From contig NZ_JBIWEX010000008.1 of assembly GCF_044762745.1 (NCBI RefSeq), positions 115,823-179,822 on the forward strand: DNA of 64,000 bases, read 5' to 3'. Below the pieces are notes generated by a model. That model was not told the origin of the DNA and made no database searches. It saw only the letters and a program-made list of their open reading frames with translations. A program made the position numbers and the translations under genes. How positions within the stretch are numbered: the stretch's first letter is position 1; the number at the start of each line of letters is the position of its first letter. Positions 52,055 through 60,747 of the stretch are shown here, one piece after another. This DNA comes from Psychrobacillus sp044762745. Its GTDB lineage: Bacteria; Bacillota; Bacilli; Bacillales_A; Planococcaceae.

Positions 52055-53930
52055 TTATTTTTCTGATCCAGAAGTAGCTTTAATTTGAAGAAAACGAGAG
52101 TTATCAAAACTTGTTTCCATCGAAATAAAATCAACTACTTTCAGTGTGCCACCGTCCACATAATCAACTTTCACCTCAGCGCATTTCCCCTGACTATCTT
52201 TCCAAGTAATTGTGCCAGATAAACCCTTTTTGAATTCATGCCCATAGGAAGATTTAAGAAAGTGAAATCTAATGTATCTGAGATTGTTAATCCATTATCG
52301 TCTTTATCATTAATAACAAGTTCCGTATAAGTAAAAGTACCTTTATTGATAACAGATTTTGTAGGAGTAATTGGATTTTCAGATCCTGCACCATGTTCTC
52401 CTTCTTTTCCAGGAGCGTATTGATAAGCTGTAAAAGTATTAGCAGCGTTTTTGAATTAAAGATACTGCACCTAGAGTCCAGTGATCATTCCCATCCGCTG
52501 TAGTTGTACCTACTAATACATCATTTTGGTACACTATTACAGTATTCCCTTGTTGAGCAGTTCCACTTATGTCATAGGTGAAACCATCGAACGTTATAAC
52601 TATGAGCTGGGTTTGAAAATTCCAATTTAGCAGCTTCCGTTACGTCGACCGTAATGTTTCAAGAAGAAGCGTTTGCTACTTTTACTTTATAGTCGACTGT
52701 TACTGTGTCCCCTTTCGATAGGGCATCCTCGAATACTTTTTGTGACACTTTTTGTCCGCGGATGAAGAATTGGTCGTTTGCATCCCAATTAATTATATTT
52801 AAAGTCATTCGCAAATACATAATGATTTTCTATGTTTACAGTTGTTCTATTTATATACAATGCATAAGCATTATTTATCTGTTGTAACTGCATAAAATGG
52901 GTGATTGGTGCTTTTTTACTTTTTTCGTCGCCATCCAGTTTTGGGATGGTTGGTTGCACATGGATAACAGAAGAGATTTTACTATTCGCACTATATGCTG
53001 TTGCAATTATAAATACTAAATTTCCATTTACATCTGTATTTGCCACCCATTCTTGTCCCGCATTCACTACTGGACCATTTAGCAAAGTGATTACCGCAGT
53101 TGTAGATGCAATTGATGTTGGCGTACTTACTTCGGCCAAATTTTTTTTACACGCCCCACGTATGGGAGCCATCTTTATTTGTTAACTTAGCGGTATATGT
53201 ACGAGAGTCGGTTGTTTCCATATAGGCTACATTGGTTTCGTTTAAGAAGATGCCAGAAATATCTGCAACAGCTGCTGTCACAAACTGCACAGTATGATTT
53301 TTCCAAGTAACTGCTTGAACTTCGCTTCTTTTAGTGTTAAGTAATAGTGAGCTTTTTCTAATCCAGAAGCTGCTTCTACTAACTTATCCTCTTCATCCAA
53401 TTAACGGCTTTATCAACATACATTCTAACTGTTATATCAATTTTTAATTCATTGATCCGTTCTTCTATTGCAGGTTTACTGCCTGACGAATACCGTCTCT
53501 AGTTGATTGACCAAATACACGATCTAGTAATTTTGCCTGTTTACGGTACTAAACCGTTGCTTTATGGTATGCGGTTTCTATTTTGTCCAGATCAGCTGAG
53601 TTGATTGCTCTACTCAGTTGTTCGTTAAATCAATTATTTTTTGACTGGAAGTAATTGCATCTATGTAAGCTTGTGCACGTTAGACTTGGATTTTTGGTTC
53701 CACTAGTTTTGCTTGAACGCTTAATTTTTCAGAGGTAGATTTATTTAGAAGCTGCCGTTCTCGTGGCTAAGATAGCCTTTTTAGCAATGTTATATCGTTC
53801 GTACGAACGAGTTTGATAATCAGCAAAACCTTCTACTGATATAGCCCATTTTTTGTGCAGCTATTACTGCAGTAAAAGCTGAAGTTGCTACTGCAGTTAA
53901 TGCTGCTATGTTTATAGTTTTTTTCTTCAT
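52055..53930 (-). pseudogene. Decayed S-layer-like protein gene, paralogue of 44520-46766
   Basis: The start region is intact: AAAGGAGA then ATG at 53930 and MKKKTINIAALTAVATSAF. The end (LKVVDFISMETSFDNSRFL to the stop at 52055) also matches the end of the 44520-46766 protein. In between, matching pieces lie in changing frames. The largest open piece (52789-53172) has TSTTAVITS-like, TGQE-like, IQP..QKLDG.PKSKKAP and FVY.NGFKYK-like segments. Several small insertions and deletions (for example near 53160, 52800 and 52610) break the frame. Part of the Ig region near 53330 seems to be lost. It cannot make a full protein. Confidence 0.88.
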
Positions 53931-53987
53931 AAACTTGGAATCTCCTTTCAAAAGACTTGGTTTATGTGCATTGTAATTACCGAGTCG

Positions 53988-53996
53988 ACTATATCA
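53988..53996 (-). promoter_or_regulatory. Former promoter element of the decayed S-layer-like gene
   Basis: The minus strand reads TGATATAGT about 58 bases before the start, inside a segment (GACTCGGTAATTAC) that resembles the secA2 promoter region (GACTCCGTAGTTAT). Confidence 0.4.
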
Positions 53997-54052
53997 TGGT
54001 TAGGCAAATTCATGAGAACCATATAATGGGAAGTTTTTTTATACCGCATAGA

Positions 54053-54094
54053 TAAAAAAATCCCCTTTAGTCATGTAAGACTTAAGAGGATTTT
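54053..54094 (-). terminator. Terminator of the small SbsA_Ig gene
   Basis: AAATCCCCTTTAGTC and GACTTAAGAGGATTT form an imperfect stem, followed on the minus strand by a T run, about 33 bases after the stop at 54127. Confidence 0.7.
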
Positions 54095-54126
54095 GTAAAT
54101 GTTTTGGTATTTGTTTTATCAAGTAA

Positions 54127-54738
54127 CTAGTTTCCAAGTGTATACTTTTTTGTTTCCAAACTCTTATTGTTTTCATCGTATGCGTAAATAGTTATGAGCG
54201 AACCAGGTTTTGCGTCTACCAATGTGTAAGTAAATTTATTGCTTCCTTTATAAATCATGTCATCTCCGCTAATCGTTACTCGGTGAACATCCGAATTAGT
54301 ATTCACAGTTACTGTAGTAAAAATGCTATTCGTATTACTTTGCACATATTGGATATTTAACGAAGGATCTACGATTTGAAACGGTACTTCCAAGCCAGTT
54401 TTCAATGTTTTTCCTTGCGTGCTTTGAATACTGTTTTTTATAAATAATGTGTATTGCTTTCCAACTGAATAAGATTTTGTAGGCTTCACTTCCACTACAT
54501 ACCCATTATTAGAAGTAGTAACAGTCGTTGGATGTACGTTTTGTCCATCCGTCACGTAAACGTTGGACGAATTCAGTGAACTAGTATTTAATTGCATATT
54601 GAATCGTACTTTCCACACTTTATTAACATTTTCTGACGTTTTATATTCCCAGTCTTTTGCTAGTGTAAACATTGGTTGGAAAGTGAGCAACATAATCATA
54701 GCAGCAAAAGTCGTATAGATAAGTTTTTTTCCAGTCAA
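54127..54738 (-). CDS. Small secreted protein with an SbsA-type Ig domain
   Basis: This 203-residue preprotein has a signal peptide (to about TLAK) and an SbsA_Ig domain (about 30-128) with NKVWKVRFNMQLNTSSLNSSNVYVTD and YTLFIKNSIQSTQGKTL. A C-terminal strand domain (about 130-203) follows. The C-terminal part (TVTVNTNSDVHRVTI...) resembles the end of the large repeat protein encoded 16 bases upstream in the same direction. The two are probably one transcript. There is no enzyme motif; a structural role in the surface layer is likely. Confidence 0.75.
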   Translation of the reverse strand: MTGKKLIYTTFAAMIMLLTFQPMFTLAKDWEYKTSENVNKVWKVRFNMQLNTSSLNSSNVYVTDGQNVHPTTVTTSNNGYVVEVKPTKSYSVGKQYTLFIKNSIQSTQGKTLKTGLEVPFQIVDPSLNIQYVQSNTNSIFTTVTVNTNSDVHRVTISGDDMIYKGSNKFTYTLVDAKPGSLITIYAYDENNKSLETKKYTLGN

Positions 54739-54753
54739 GATATTTCTCCTTCC

Positions 54754-57700
54754 TTATTTACCCACTTGTAAATCATCTATTGAGTAGTATTTTAAGATAT
54801 CTTTCATCAAACTCTTATCCATAAAAAGTGTATAAAGAGAATAAGATCCGGTTAGATCTTTCTTTGGTACTTCATTATAGATTTTATTGCCAGTGCCGAT
54901 TTTCTTAAAAATATCAGCTTGAACTTTGTTAGTTCCTGAACCATAAGCAGAAAAACTTACTTCCGCATTTTTAGGTAAATTATTTAATACAAATAGGAAC
55001 TTACCATTTATTTTACTCGCTTCCATAGTTTCGTCTGTGCCTTCTTCTTTACTAAGCGTAAGTGTTACTTTTTGTACATCACTATTAGCAAGTACCTCAA
55101 TAGTTGTTACATTTTGTGTAGCAGAAAGAGCTACCGTATTTGTTGTGATTGTTTGAATTTTTTTCTCTGGAACTTTCACTCGAATAGTTTCAAAACCTGT
55201 TTTGATATAGTCATCAAAACCATCTTCTAATAGTTTACCAAGAGTAGTGCTATATGTTGGATGCTGCACTGAAATAGCTAATTCTTGTCCTGTCGGAACT
55301 GCAATATCATATTTGTAGTCTACTAGGACTGATTTTGGAATGGTAATATTCACAGTTTGATCCCGAACGATTGCATAATCAGATACTTTTGGAATCGTAA
55401 TTTTTAACACTTCTTTTGCGTCGTCCAAAACAAATGTGCCATTCTTTTTAATTGTGTCAATTATTGTTGCCCATTCTTTAGTTTGGTCATCCGTAGTAAA
55501 CCCTTTTAATAAAGTTGCTTGTTTACTTGAATTTGTTGCAATTGCTGGATCCCATGTTGCTCCTGTAAGGGTAAGAGTAAGCGTAGTTCCATCGGACAAA
55601 TCTTTCTCTTTTAAAGATTTTGGACCAATGGATATTGTTGCTACCGCCCCTACTGAAATACTAGCATTTTTTTCTATAGAAAGATCATACCCATTTGCGA
55701 GAAGATCCTCAGGAACTACAAACCCTAGTGTGCCATTACCTGAAAAATCAACTGCTGGCAGTTTAATTGTTAGTTTATTATTTGTTATGGTAATTTTTTT
55801 GCTATCATTTGACGCTTTTAAAGCTGCTATTACCTTATCTGGAAGTCCGGTCCCAGATTTTATTACTTTAATATAATCATTGATAGGTAAATCTTTGTTG
55901 AAGGCAGCATTTTTCAATGTAATGATTATAGTTTTGCCACCTTTTTGAAGATCCACTGCGTCCAATCCACTACTAGCTGTTCCGGAAAGTTCTGCTTTTA
56001 CATCAGCAATTTTGAAACTTCCTTTTAAAACATCATTTGACATGGTCAACAATTCTTTAGAGATTTCTATTGTTGCAGTTGTATCTTGTTCCGATGTAAA
56101 GCCAACTATTGGAGGTAATGTAAACTTCACCACTGTATCACTAATTCTAGTTATTGTTGAGTTATTGATAGTGTGAATCAATGAAGGTGCATTAATTTTG
56201 ATTGTATTGACATTATTATTTATATCTTTTACCCATACATCGTTTTTCAAGGTAATGGTAACTTCCTTACCACCTTTTACAATATCAAACTCATTTGTAC
56301 CAGACAAAATTGAACCAGATATTGTTGCTGATTGATTGTCAGTAGGGATTACATTAAATGCACTAAATTCTTGATTGGAAAGAAATGTATTACCATCCAA
56401 TTTACTGTTACTTTGATTAAACTTTATTTCAGTTACGCTTGTTATTTTGTATCCTGGAATCGGCGGCAATGTTATCGTAACTACTTTGTCACTTGTTCTT
56501 TTGACATCAGCACTTGCGAGAATAATATCTTTAATAGTATTATCCCAATCAAAACCATTAAGTAAGGTTTCACGGTTTGTTGTTTTAGTTGCAATATCTG
56601 ATGCCCATTTTGCATTTACTAGCTCTACTATAATTGTTTTTCCACCTTTAACAACATCCGCTTGTGAAATACTTGGAGTAACAGTTCCTTTAATAAGAGC
56701 TTTTGATTTTGCAACAATAGTAAATTTTTGTTCCGGCAAAATAACGGCATTTTGTAAAAGTTGGTATGGAACATTCAATGTAATTACTTGGTCCTCTGTT
56801 AATCTATAATCGTCTGTCTGAGGAATAATAATCTGTAGAGTTTTATTAGAGTTTATTACACTAATGTTTCCAGGCAATGACTTTAAATTTGTTTTAACTT
56901 TTTCCCATTCGCTTGTTTGATTTTTTACTTGTAGTGCATTAATTAATAAGTCTTTTTTAGCATCGTCCAGATTGTTCCATAATACGCCACTTGGTAAGAG
57001 TAAACTAATAGTAGCTGTTGATAATGTATTAATAGTTGCTTCCGTTAAATTTGAAACAGATGGAGTGATAGTTCCTGTTGTTGCTGGTTTAATTATGAAT
57101 TGTAAATCAGTACCAGGTGTTTTTAAATTAGTACCTACAATATCCATTTTAATATATGCAGCTAAAGTTGCCGGATTAAATACTACTGTATCTTCATTAA
57201 TTGTTATTGGAGTTGAAGGAAGATTAATTTTTAATGTTCGGTTATTGTTTGTAAAGGAGAGAAATTTATTTGGATCTGCTGAACTTAATTCTTCTACTAA
57301 TTGCCATGGAGAAGAATTCACTTCAAACATATTTAGGACTTTCTTCAATTCTGTCCATGTACTTAAAATTTGAGTATCCCAAGTAGCATTCAATAAATTC
57401 AATTCAATTGTCTTCCCGCCAGTATTTATATCCGTTGCAGTAGCATTTAAAATACTGCCTCCGAGAGTGATTTCTGGTTGTGCATAAATTGTAAACTCTA
57501 CTGGTTTTACGGTACCTTCCCAATTTTCTATTAGTGCACCAGTCAGGTTGATTTTAATGTTTTGGTTATTAGTAATGGAGTATGCAATACCTGGAAGAGT
57601 TAAAGTAAGTACTTTATTTGAATCACTTAATACCACATTTGTCTCTGAAATTAAAGCTTTGAATGAAGTCCAAACCGCTTGATCAATATCTGCATTCATG

Positions 57701-57945
57701 CTATCTTTTAAAACATTTAGTCTAGTAAAATGACTACCATCATTTACCCAACTTTTACCTTCCGGGAGAGTTAATACAATCTTTTGAGTACCTAATGTAA
57801 TATTCTCCTCTGTAATATCATTTGCAGTAATACCTACCTCTACTTCCCCTGCTGCCTTCGCACCAAATGGCGTAAGCGTTGAAAAGATCAGCAAGAATGC
57901 TAAAAACGAGTAAAAGTATTTTGTAAACCTGTTTGTTGTCAACAT
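54754..57945 (-). CDS. Large secreted repeat protein of unknown function
   Basis: The 1063-residue preprotein has a signal peptide (to about GAKAA). Seven diverged repeats of about 105-130 residues open with patterns such as GSILNATATDINTGGKTIELNLLNATWD, GTVTPSISQADVVKGGKTIIVELVNAKW and GTASSGLDAVDLQKGGKTIIITL. Each repeat then has a stretch ending 'VTITLPPIPGY.I' or similar. The C terminus has one strand domain shared with the gene downstream, and a last segment SLYTLFMDKSLMKDILKYYSIDDL. No enzyme, SLH or sorting motif is seen. It is divergent from the peptidase-like gene at 58110. The family is not recognised; it looks like a fibre or layer component. Confidence 0.72.
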   Translation of the reverse strand: MLTTNRFTKYFYSFLAFLLIFSTLTPFGAKAAGEVEVGITANDITEENITLGTQKIVLTLPEGKSWVNDGSHFTRLNVLKDSMNADIDQAVWTSFKALISETNVVLSDSNKVLTLTLPGIAYSITNNQNIKINLTGALIENWEGTVKPVEFTIYAQPEITLGGSILNATATDINTGGKTIELNLLNATWDTQILSTWTELKKVLNMFEVNSSPWQLVEELSSADPNKFLSFTNNNRTLKINLPSTPITINEDTVVFNPATLAAYIKMDIVGTNLKTPGTDLQFIIKPATTGTITPSVSNLTEATINTLSTATISLLLPSGVLWNNLDDAKKDLLINALQVKNQTSEWEKVKTNLKSLPGNISVINSNKTLQIIIPQTDDYRLTEDQVITLNVPYQLLQNAVILPEQKFTIVAKSKALIKGTVTPSISQADVVKGGKTIIVELVNAKWASDIATKTTNRETLLNGFDWDNTIKDIILASADVKRTSDKVVTITLPPIPGYKITSVTEIKFNQSNSKLDGNTFLSNQEFSAFNVIPTDNQSATISGSILSGTNEFDIVKGGKEVTITLKNDVWVKDINNNVNTIKINAPSLIHTINNSTITRISDTVVKFTLPPIVGFTSEQDTTATIEISKELLTMSNDVLKGSFKIADVKAELSGTASSGLDAVDLQKGGKTIIITLKNAAFNKDLPINDYIKVIKSGTGLPDKVIAALKASNDSKKITITNNKLTIKLPAVDFSGNGTLGFVVPEDLLANGYDLSIEKNASISVGAVATISIGPKSLKEKDLSDGTTLTLTLTGATWDPAIATNSSKQATLLKGFTTDDQTKEWATIIDTIKKNGTFVLDDAKEVLKITIPKVSDYAIVRDQTVNITIPKSVLVDYKYDIAVPTGQELAISVQHPTYSTTLGKLLEDGFDDYIKTGFETIRVKVPEKKIQTITTNTVALSATQNVTTIEVLANSDVQKVTLTLSKEEGTDETMEASKINGKFLFVLNNLPKNAEVSFSAYGSGTNKVQADIFKKIGTGNKIYNEVPKKDLTGSYSLYTLFMDKSLMKDILKYYSIDDLQVGK

Positions 57946-58021
57946 ATTTCCTCCTTGTCGTTAAATCGATGTCATTGTCTTACAAAATTCTTCATAATCT
58001 AATTAGTTCAAACACATCTAT

Positions 58022-58077
58022 TCTATCGACCATTTTCAGAAAAAATGAAGCATTTTCCAGTTAAATAATAGTATAAT
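58022..58077 (+). promoter_or_regulatory. Promoter region with the shared TCTATCGACCATTTTC motif
   Basis: TCTATCGACCATTTTC (58022-58037) is followed by a TATAAT -10 at 58072-58077 within AATAGTATAATTG, 32 bases before the start. The motif and spacing match those before the glucosaminidase gene. The region is shared with the divergent repeat-protein gene. Confidence 0.5.
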
Positions 58078-58109
58078 TGTCCAATAGACTATCTTACTAG
58101 GGGTATAGC

Positions 58110-59813
58110 ATGTTAAGGAAGAATATGTTCGTCTGGATTCTGGTTTTGACTTTATTTATTTCGTTAGTTCCAGTAACAAAAACTTCGGCAGCTTGCAGTG
58201 AATGGATTACATTGCCGGAATTGAAGGAAGTACCTTTGTCTAAAGTATTTACTGTGACGTTTAATAAGGAGGTAACATTGGGGGATATTGATAGCCTTGA
58301 AATATTCCAAGGCCAAGAGTCAATTCCCGTGAAAATTGAGGCTAAAGAAAAGCAGGCCTTTGTAACACCTGTCAATAAACTCACTCCAAATACTAAATAC
58401 GAGATCAGAATAGTTATTGGAGCAAAAAGATATATAATGACTGAGCAAACAGTAGGCACGGCTTCATCAGAAACTCTTACATACGAAGGTATAAAGGATG
58501 TTAGAAGTTCATTTGCAGATGGTCAACTTATTAAAGATGTCCATCATTATTCGGCTGATTTTGGAGAAGGCCATCCTATTAATATTTATGTGACAGATGA
58601 TTATGAAAAACGATATGGCAAGGGTTTTTCCTATGATGAAACGATTTCTATTGTAAATTCTATCGAATCTTACCGAAAAACTAAGCCTTACACTACTGAA
58701 CTCGGTACACTCAACATCTTCTTCTATACAAATGAATCGAATACCGCATTACCGAAAGAACATCAAGCGGTTATAGGTTCTTGGAGGAGTAACACTGGTG
58801 ATGGAGTAGCAGCAGAAATGCTCATGAATGGTAGTATGATGCCATATGATTTCCGTTCATCTTATGTTCATAAATTTATACATTATTTCGATTTTCAATC
58901 CTTTATCACTGAAAAAAATAACCCAAGAACATTTGAAAAATTTTGGGGTCCAAATTATCGCCTTTGGCTACTTGAAGGTGGTGCAGAGTATGGCGGCTAT
59001 TTCTTCTATAATTATCCAGAAAACTCGAAAAATAACTTAAAGAAAGATTTCGTACTGCCAACAAGAGAATCGATTTTAGATTATGCTAAAGCACAGGGAC
59101 GAGGTAAAGATAATCTTATATTGGATATTGAATTAGATTCTTTTGATGATATTGATCGTGCTAGTTCCAATAATTACGGGGTTACCTTGTCCTTGTTTTG
59201 GTATTTAGTAGAGCAATATGGTTATAACCATGTATATGATTATGTACGTTATATCGGGGATACATTTGAAGGACAGCAATTGATCACAAAGGAAGAAAAA
59301 GATAATACCGCTATCAAATTTTTTGGAAAAACAGAAGAACAAATCTTACAAAATTGGTTGGATTACTTTAACTATTTTGACGGGAAACTTCAAGAATATA
59401 AAGAAACTAAAACAGGTACTGTTAATTATGTATTCAGACAGGGGAATCCTTTGCTTCCTCATTATGTTGACGCAGAATTGGGTTTACGAAAAGATGGCAC
59501 ATACCACTTTGCAGTAAATATTTCGGAATGGATTGCGGATATGGATTATACACAAGCTTATACATTTAGGGAAAAATCTACTTTTGAATTTCAATTGAAT
59601 GCAGATGGTTATCCGCCTGTGAATGTTAAACGTACTATTGGTTTCTTTACAGATACACTCTCACAAGATCAAAGACTATTCGCATTCGATTTTTATATTT
59701 CTAAAGAAGAACAATCGAAGCTAGTTAAAGGTGTCGATTATAAACTCCAACCGCTTGGCAATGATAGCACGTATAAATGGGTAATTCCAGATCACCTAAC
59801 ATTTAAATGGTAA
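58110..59813 (+). CDS. Secreted gluzincin-like metallopeptidase homologue with altered HExxH motif
   Basis: This 567-residue preprotein has a signal peptide (to about TSAA) and a short SbsA-like Ig domain (about 35-115). A peptidase-like domain (about 150-420) follows, and then a strand-rich C-terminal domain. The zinc site reads VHKFIHYFDFQSF (His254, Lys255, His258) instead of HExxH. The third-ligand region WLLEGGAEYGGYFFY (Glu289, Glu293) is preserved. Loss of the catalytic Glu by a single G-to-A change (GAA to AAA at 58872) predicts a protein that may bind zinc but not cleave peptides. It is otherwise full length without frameshifts, so selection for a non-catalytic role is possible; recent inactivation is the alternative. 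Confidence 0.78.
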   Translation: MLRKNMFVWILVLTLFISLVPVTKTSAACSEWITLPELKEVPLSKVFTVTFNKEVTLGDIDSLEIFQGQESIPVKIEAKEKQAFVTPVNKLTPNTKYEIRIVIGAKRYIMTEQTVGTASSETLTYEGIKDVRSSFADGQLIKDVHHYSADFGEGHPINIYVTDDYEKRYGKGFSYDETISIVNSIESYRKTKPYTTELGTLNIFFYTNESNTALPKEHQAVIGSWRSNTGDGVAAEMLMNGSMMPYDFRSSYVHKFIHYFDFQSFITEKNNPRTFEKFWGPNYRLWLLEGGAEYGGYFFYNYPENSKNNLKKDFVLPTRESILDYAKAQGRGKDNLILDIELDSFDDIDRASSNNYGVTLSLFWYLVEQYGYNHVYDYVRYIGDTFEGQQLITKEEKDNTAIKFFGKTEEQILQNWLDYFNYFDGKLQEYKETKTGTVNYVFRQGNPLLPHYVDAELGLRKDGTYHFAVNISEWIADMDYTQAYTFREKSTFEFQLNADGYPPVNVKRTIGFFTDTLSQDQRLFAFDFYISKEEQSKLVKGVDYKLQPLGNDSTYKWVIPDHLTFKW

Positions 59814-59816
59814 TAG

Positions 59817-59857
59817 AAAAAGGAACGAGCCACTTGTTACTGTGCTCGTTCCTTTTT
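59817..59857. terminator. Bidirectional terminator between converging genes
   Basis: AAAAAGGAACGAGC (59817-59830) and GCTCGTTCCTTTTT (59844-59857) form a perfect 14-bp stem between the peptidase-like gene and slaP. Confidence 0.9.
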
Positions 59858-59865
59858 TAATCTAG

Positions 59866-60747
59866 TCAGTTATTATCTGGTATATAAACTTTCCATCTCG
59901 AAAAGTCTGGATCTTTTTTCTGCACTAATGCTTCTGGAAAAATGAATGTCCAAGGTTTCGTTGAGTTTGCTTTCACAGAAAAGTCTTCTAGTGCAAAGCT
60001 ACCTTGGCATACATGATCGCCTTTTGCATCTTCCACAACTAATGGTAATTGTTCGATGTTTATCGACTTCATATTTCCGTTACGAATTAGTACCGAGGCT
60101 GCTAAACTATTGTCTTCTTTAAATTTAGCTTCTAGCCCCATAAAATTCACTTCGGTTTCACCTAATTTCGGTAAACTTGATACTACTTTTTCTAAATGCT
60201 CACGCTGTTCTGGGGTTAGTTGTTCTTCCCATGAAGGAGCTAAATCTAATGTATGCTCTTTTGGTTGCTGTTTCAATTCAAAAGCTATTTTCCAACCGTC
60301 TTCCGGAATTTGATCTACTAATATATTTTCTTTCTCAAATGGAAATTTCCAAGGCATTGAAGATAATGCTGGAATAGCTTCCATTATAGACATATCAAAC
60401 GATTTTTTGGCTAGTGCTTGTCCTGCTTCGTCTAATACGATTAAATCGAGATTAGGAAATTGCACTGGTTGATCCAATGTATTGCGAATAAATGCTTCAA
60501 TTACCGATTTTTCTTTTAATTGGATTAATCTAATTCCCGAAATAGAAATTTGGTTCGGTTTCAATGATGGTAATTGTTCATGGTGAAATTTTAAGACATA
60601 TGTTTGGGCTGTTGAATAGTTTTGAGACGGGTGAAACAGTAGTTTTGTGTATACGCCATCTGCATTTGTAGCTACCGCTTCTTCTGCAGTAGCTGTCTCA
60701 ATTTTTTCTTCCGTTTCTTCATTTTTTTTCTTTTTGAAAAAAGCCAT
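59866..60747 (-). CDS. slaP: Accessory Sec system S-layer assembly protein
   Basis: This 293-residue cytoplasmic protein starts MAFFKKKKNEETEEKI, a charged lead followed by two SLAP domains. The last one has LPLVVEDAKGDHVCQGSFALEDF and FPEALVQKKDPDFSRWKVYIP. The pattern and the position directly after secA2 match the B. anthracis SlaP, which works with SecA2 to secrete S-layer proteins. Its ATG overlaps the secA2 stop by one base (TAATG), so the two are translationally coupled. It is more diverged from the SLAP proteins at 46947 and 51111 than those are from each other. Confidence 0.87.
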   Translation of the reverse strand: MAFFKKKKNEETEEKIETATAEEAVATNADGVYTKLLFHPSQNYSTAQTYVLKFHHEQLPSLKPNQISISGIRLIQLKEKSVIEAFIRNTLDQPVQFPNLDLIVLDEAGQALAKKSFDMSIMEAIPALSSMPWKFPFEKENILVDQIPEDGWKIAFELKQQPKEHTLDLAPSWEEQLTPEQREHLEKVVSSLPKLGETEVNFMGLEAKFKEDNSLAASVLIRNGNMKSINIEQLPLVVEDAKGDHVCQGSFALEDFSVKANSTKPWTFIFPEALVQKKDPDFSRWKVYIPDNN

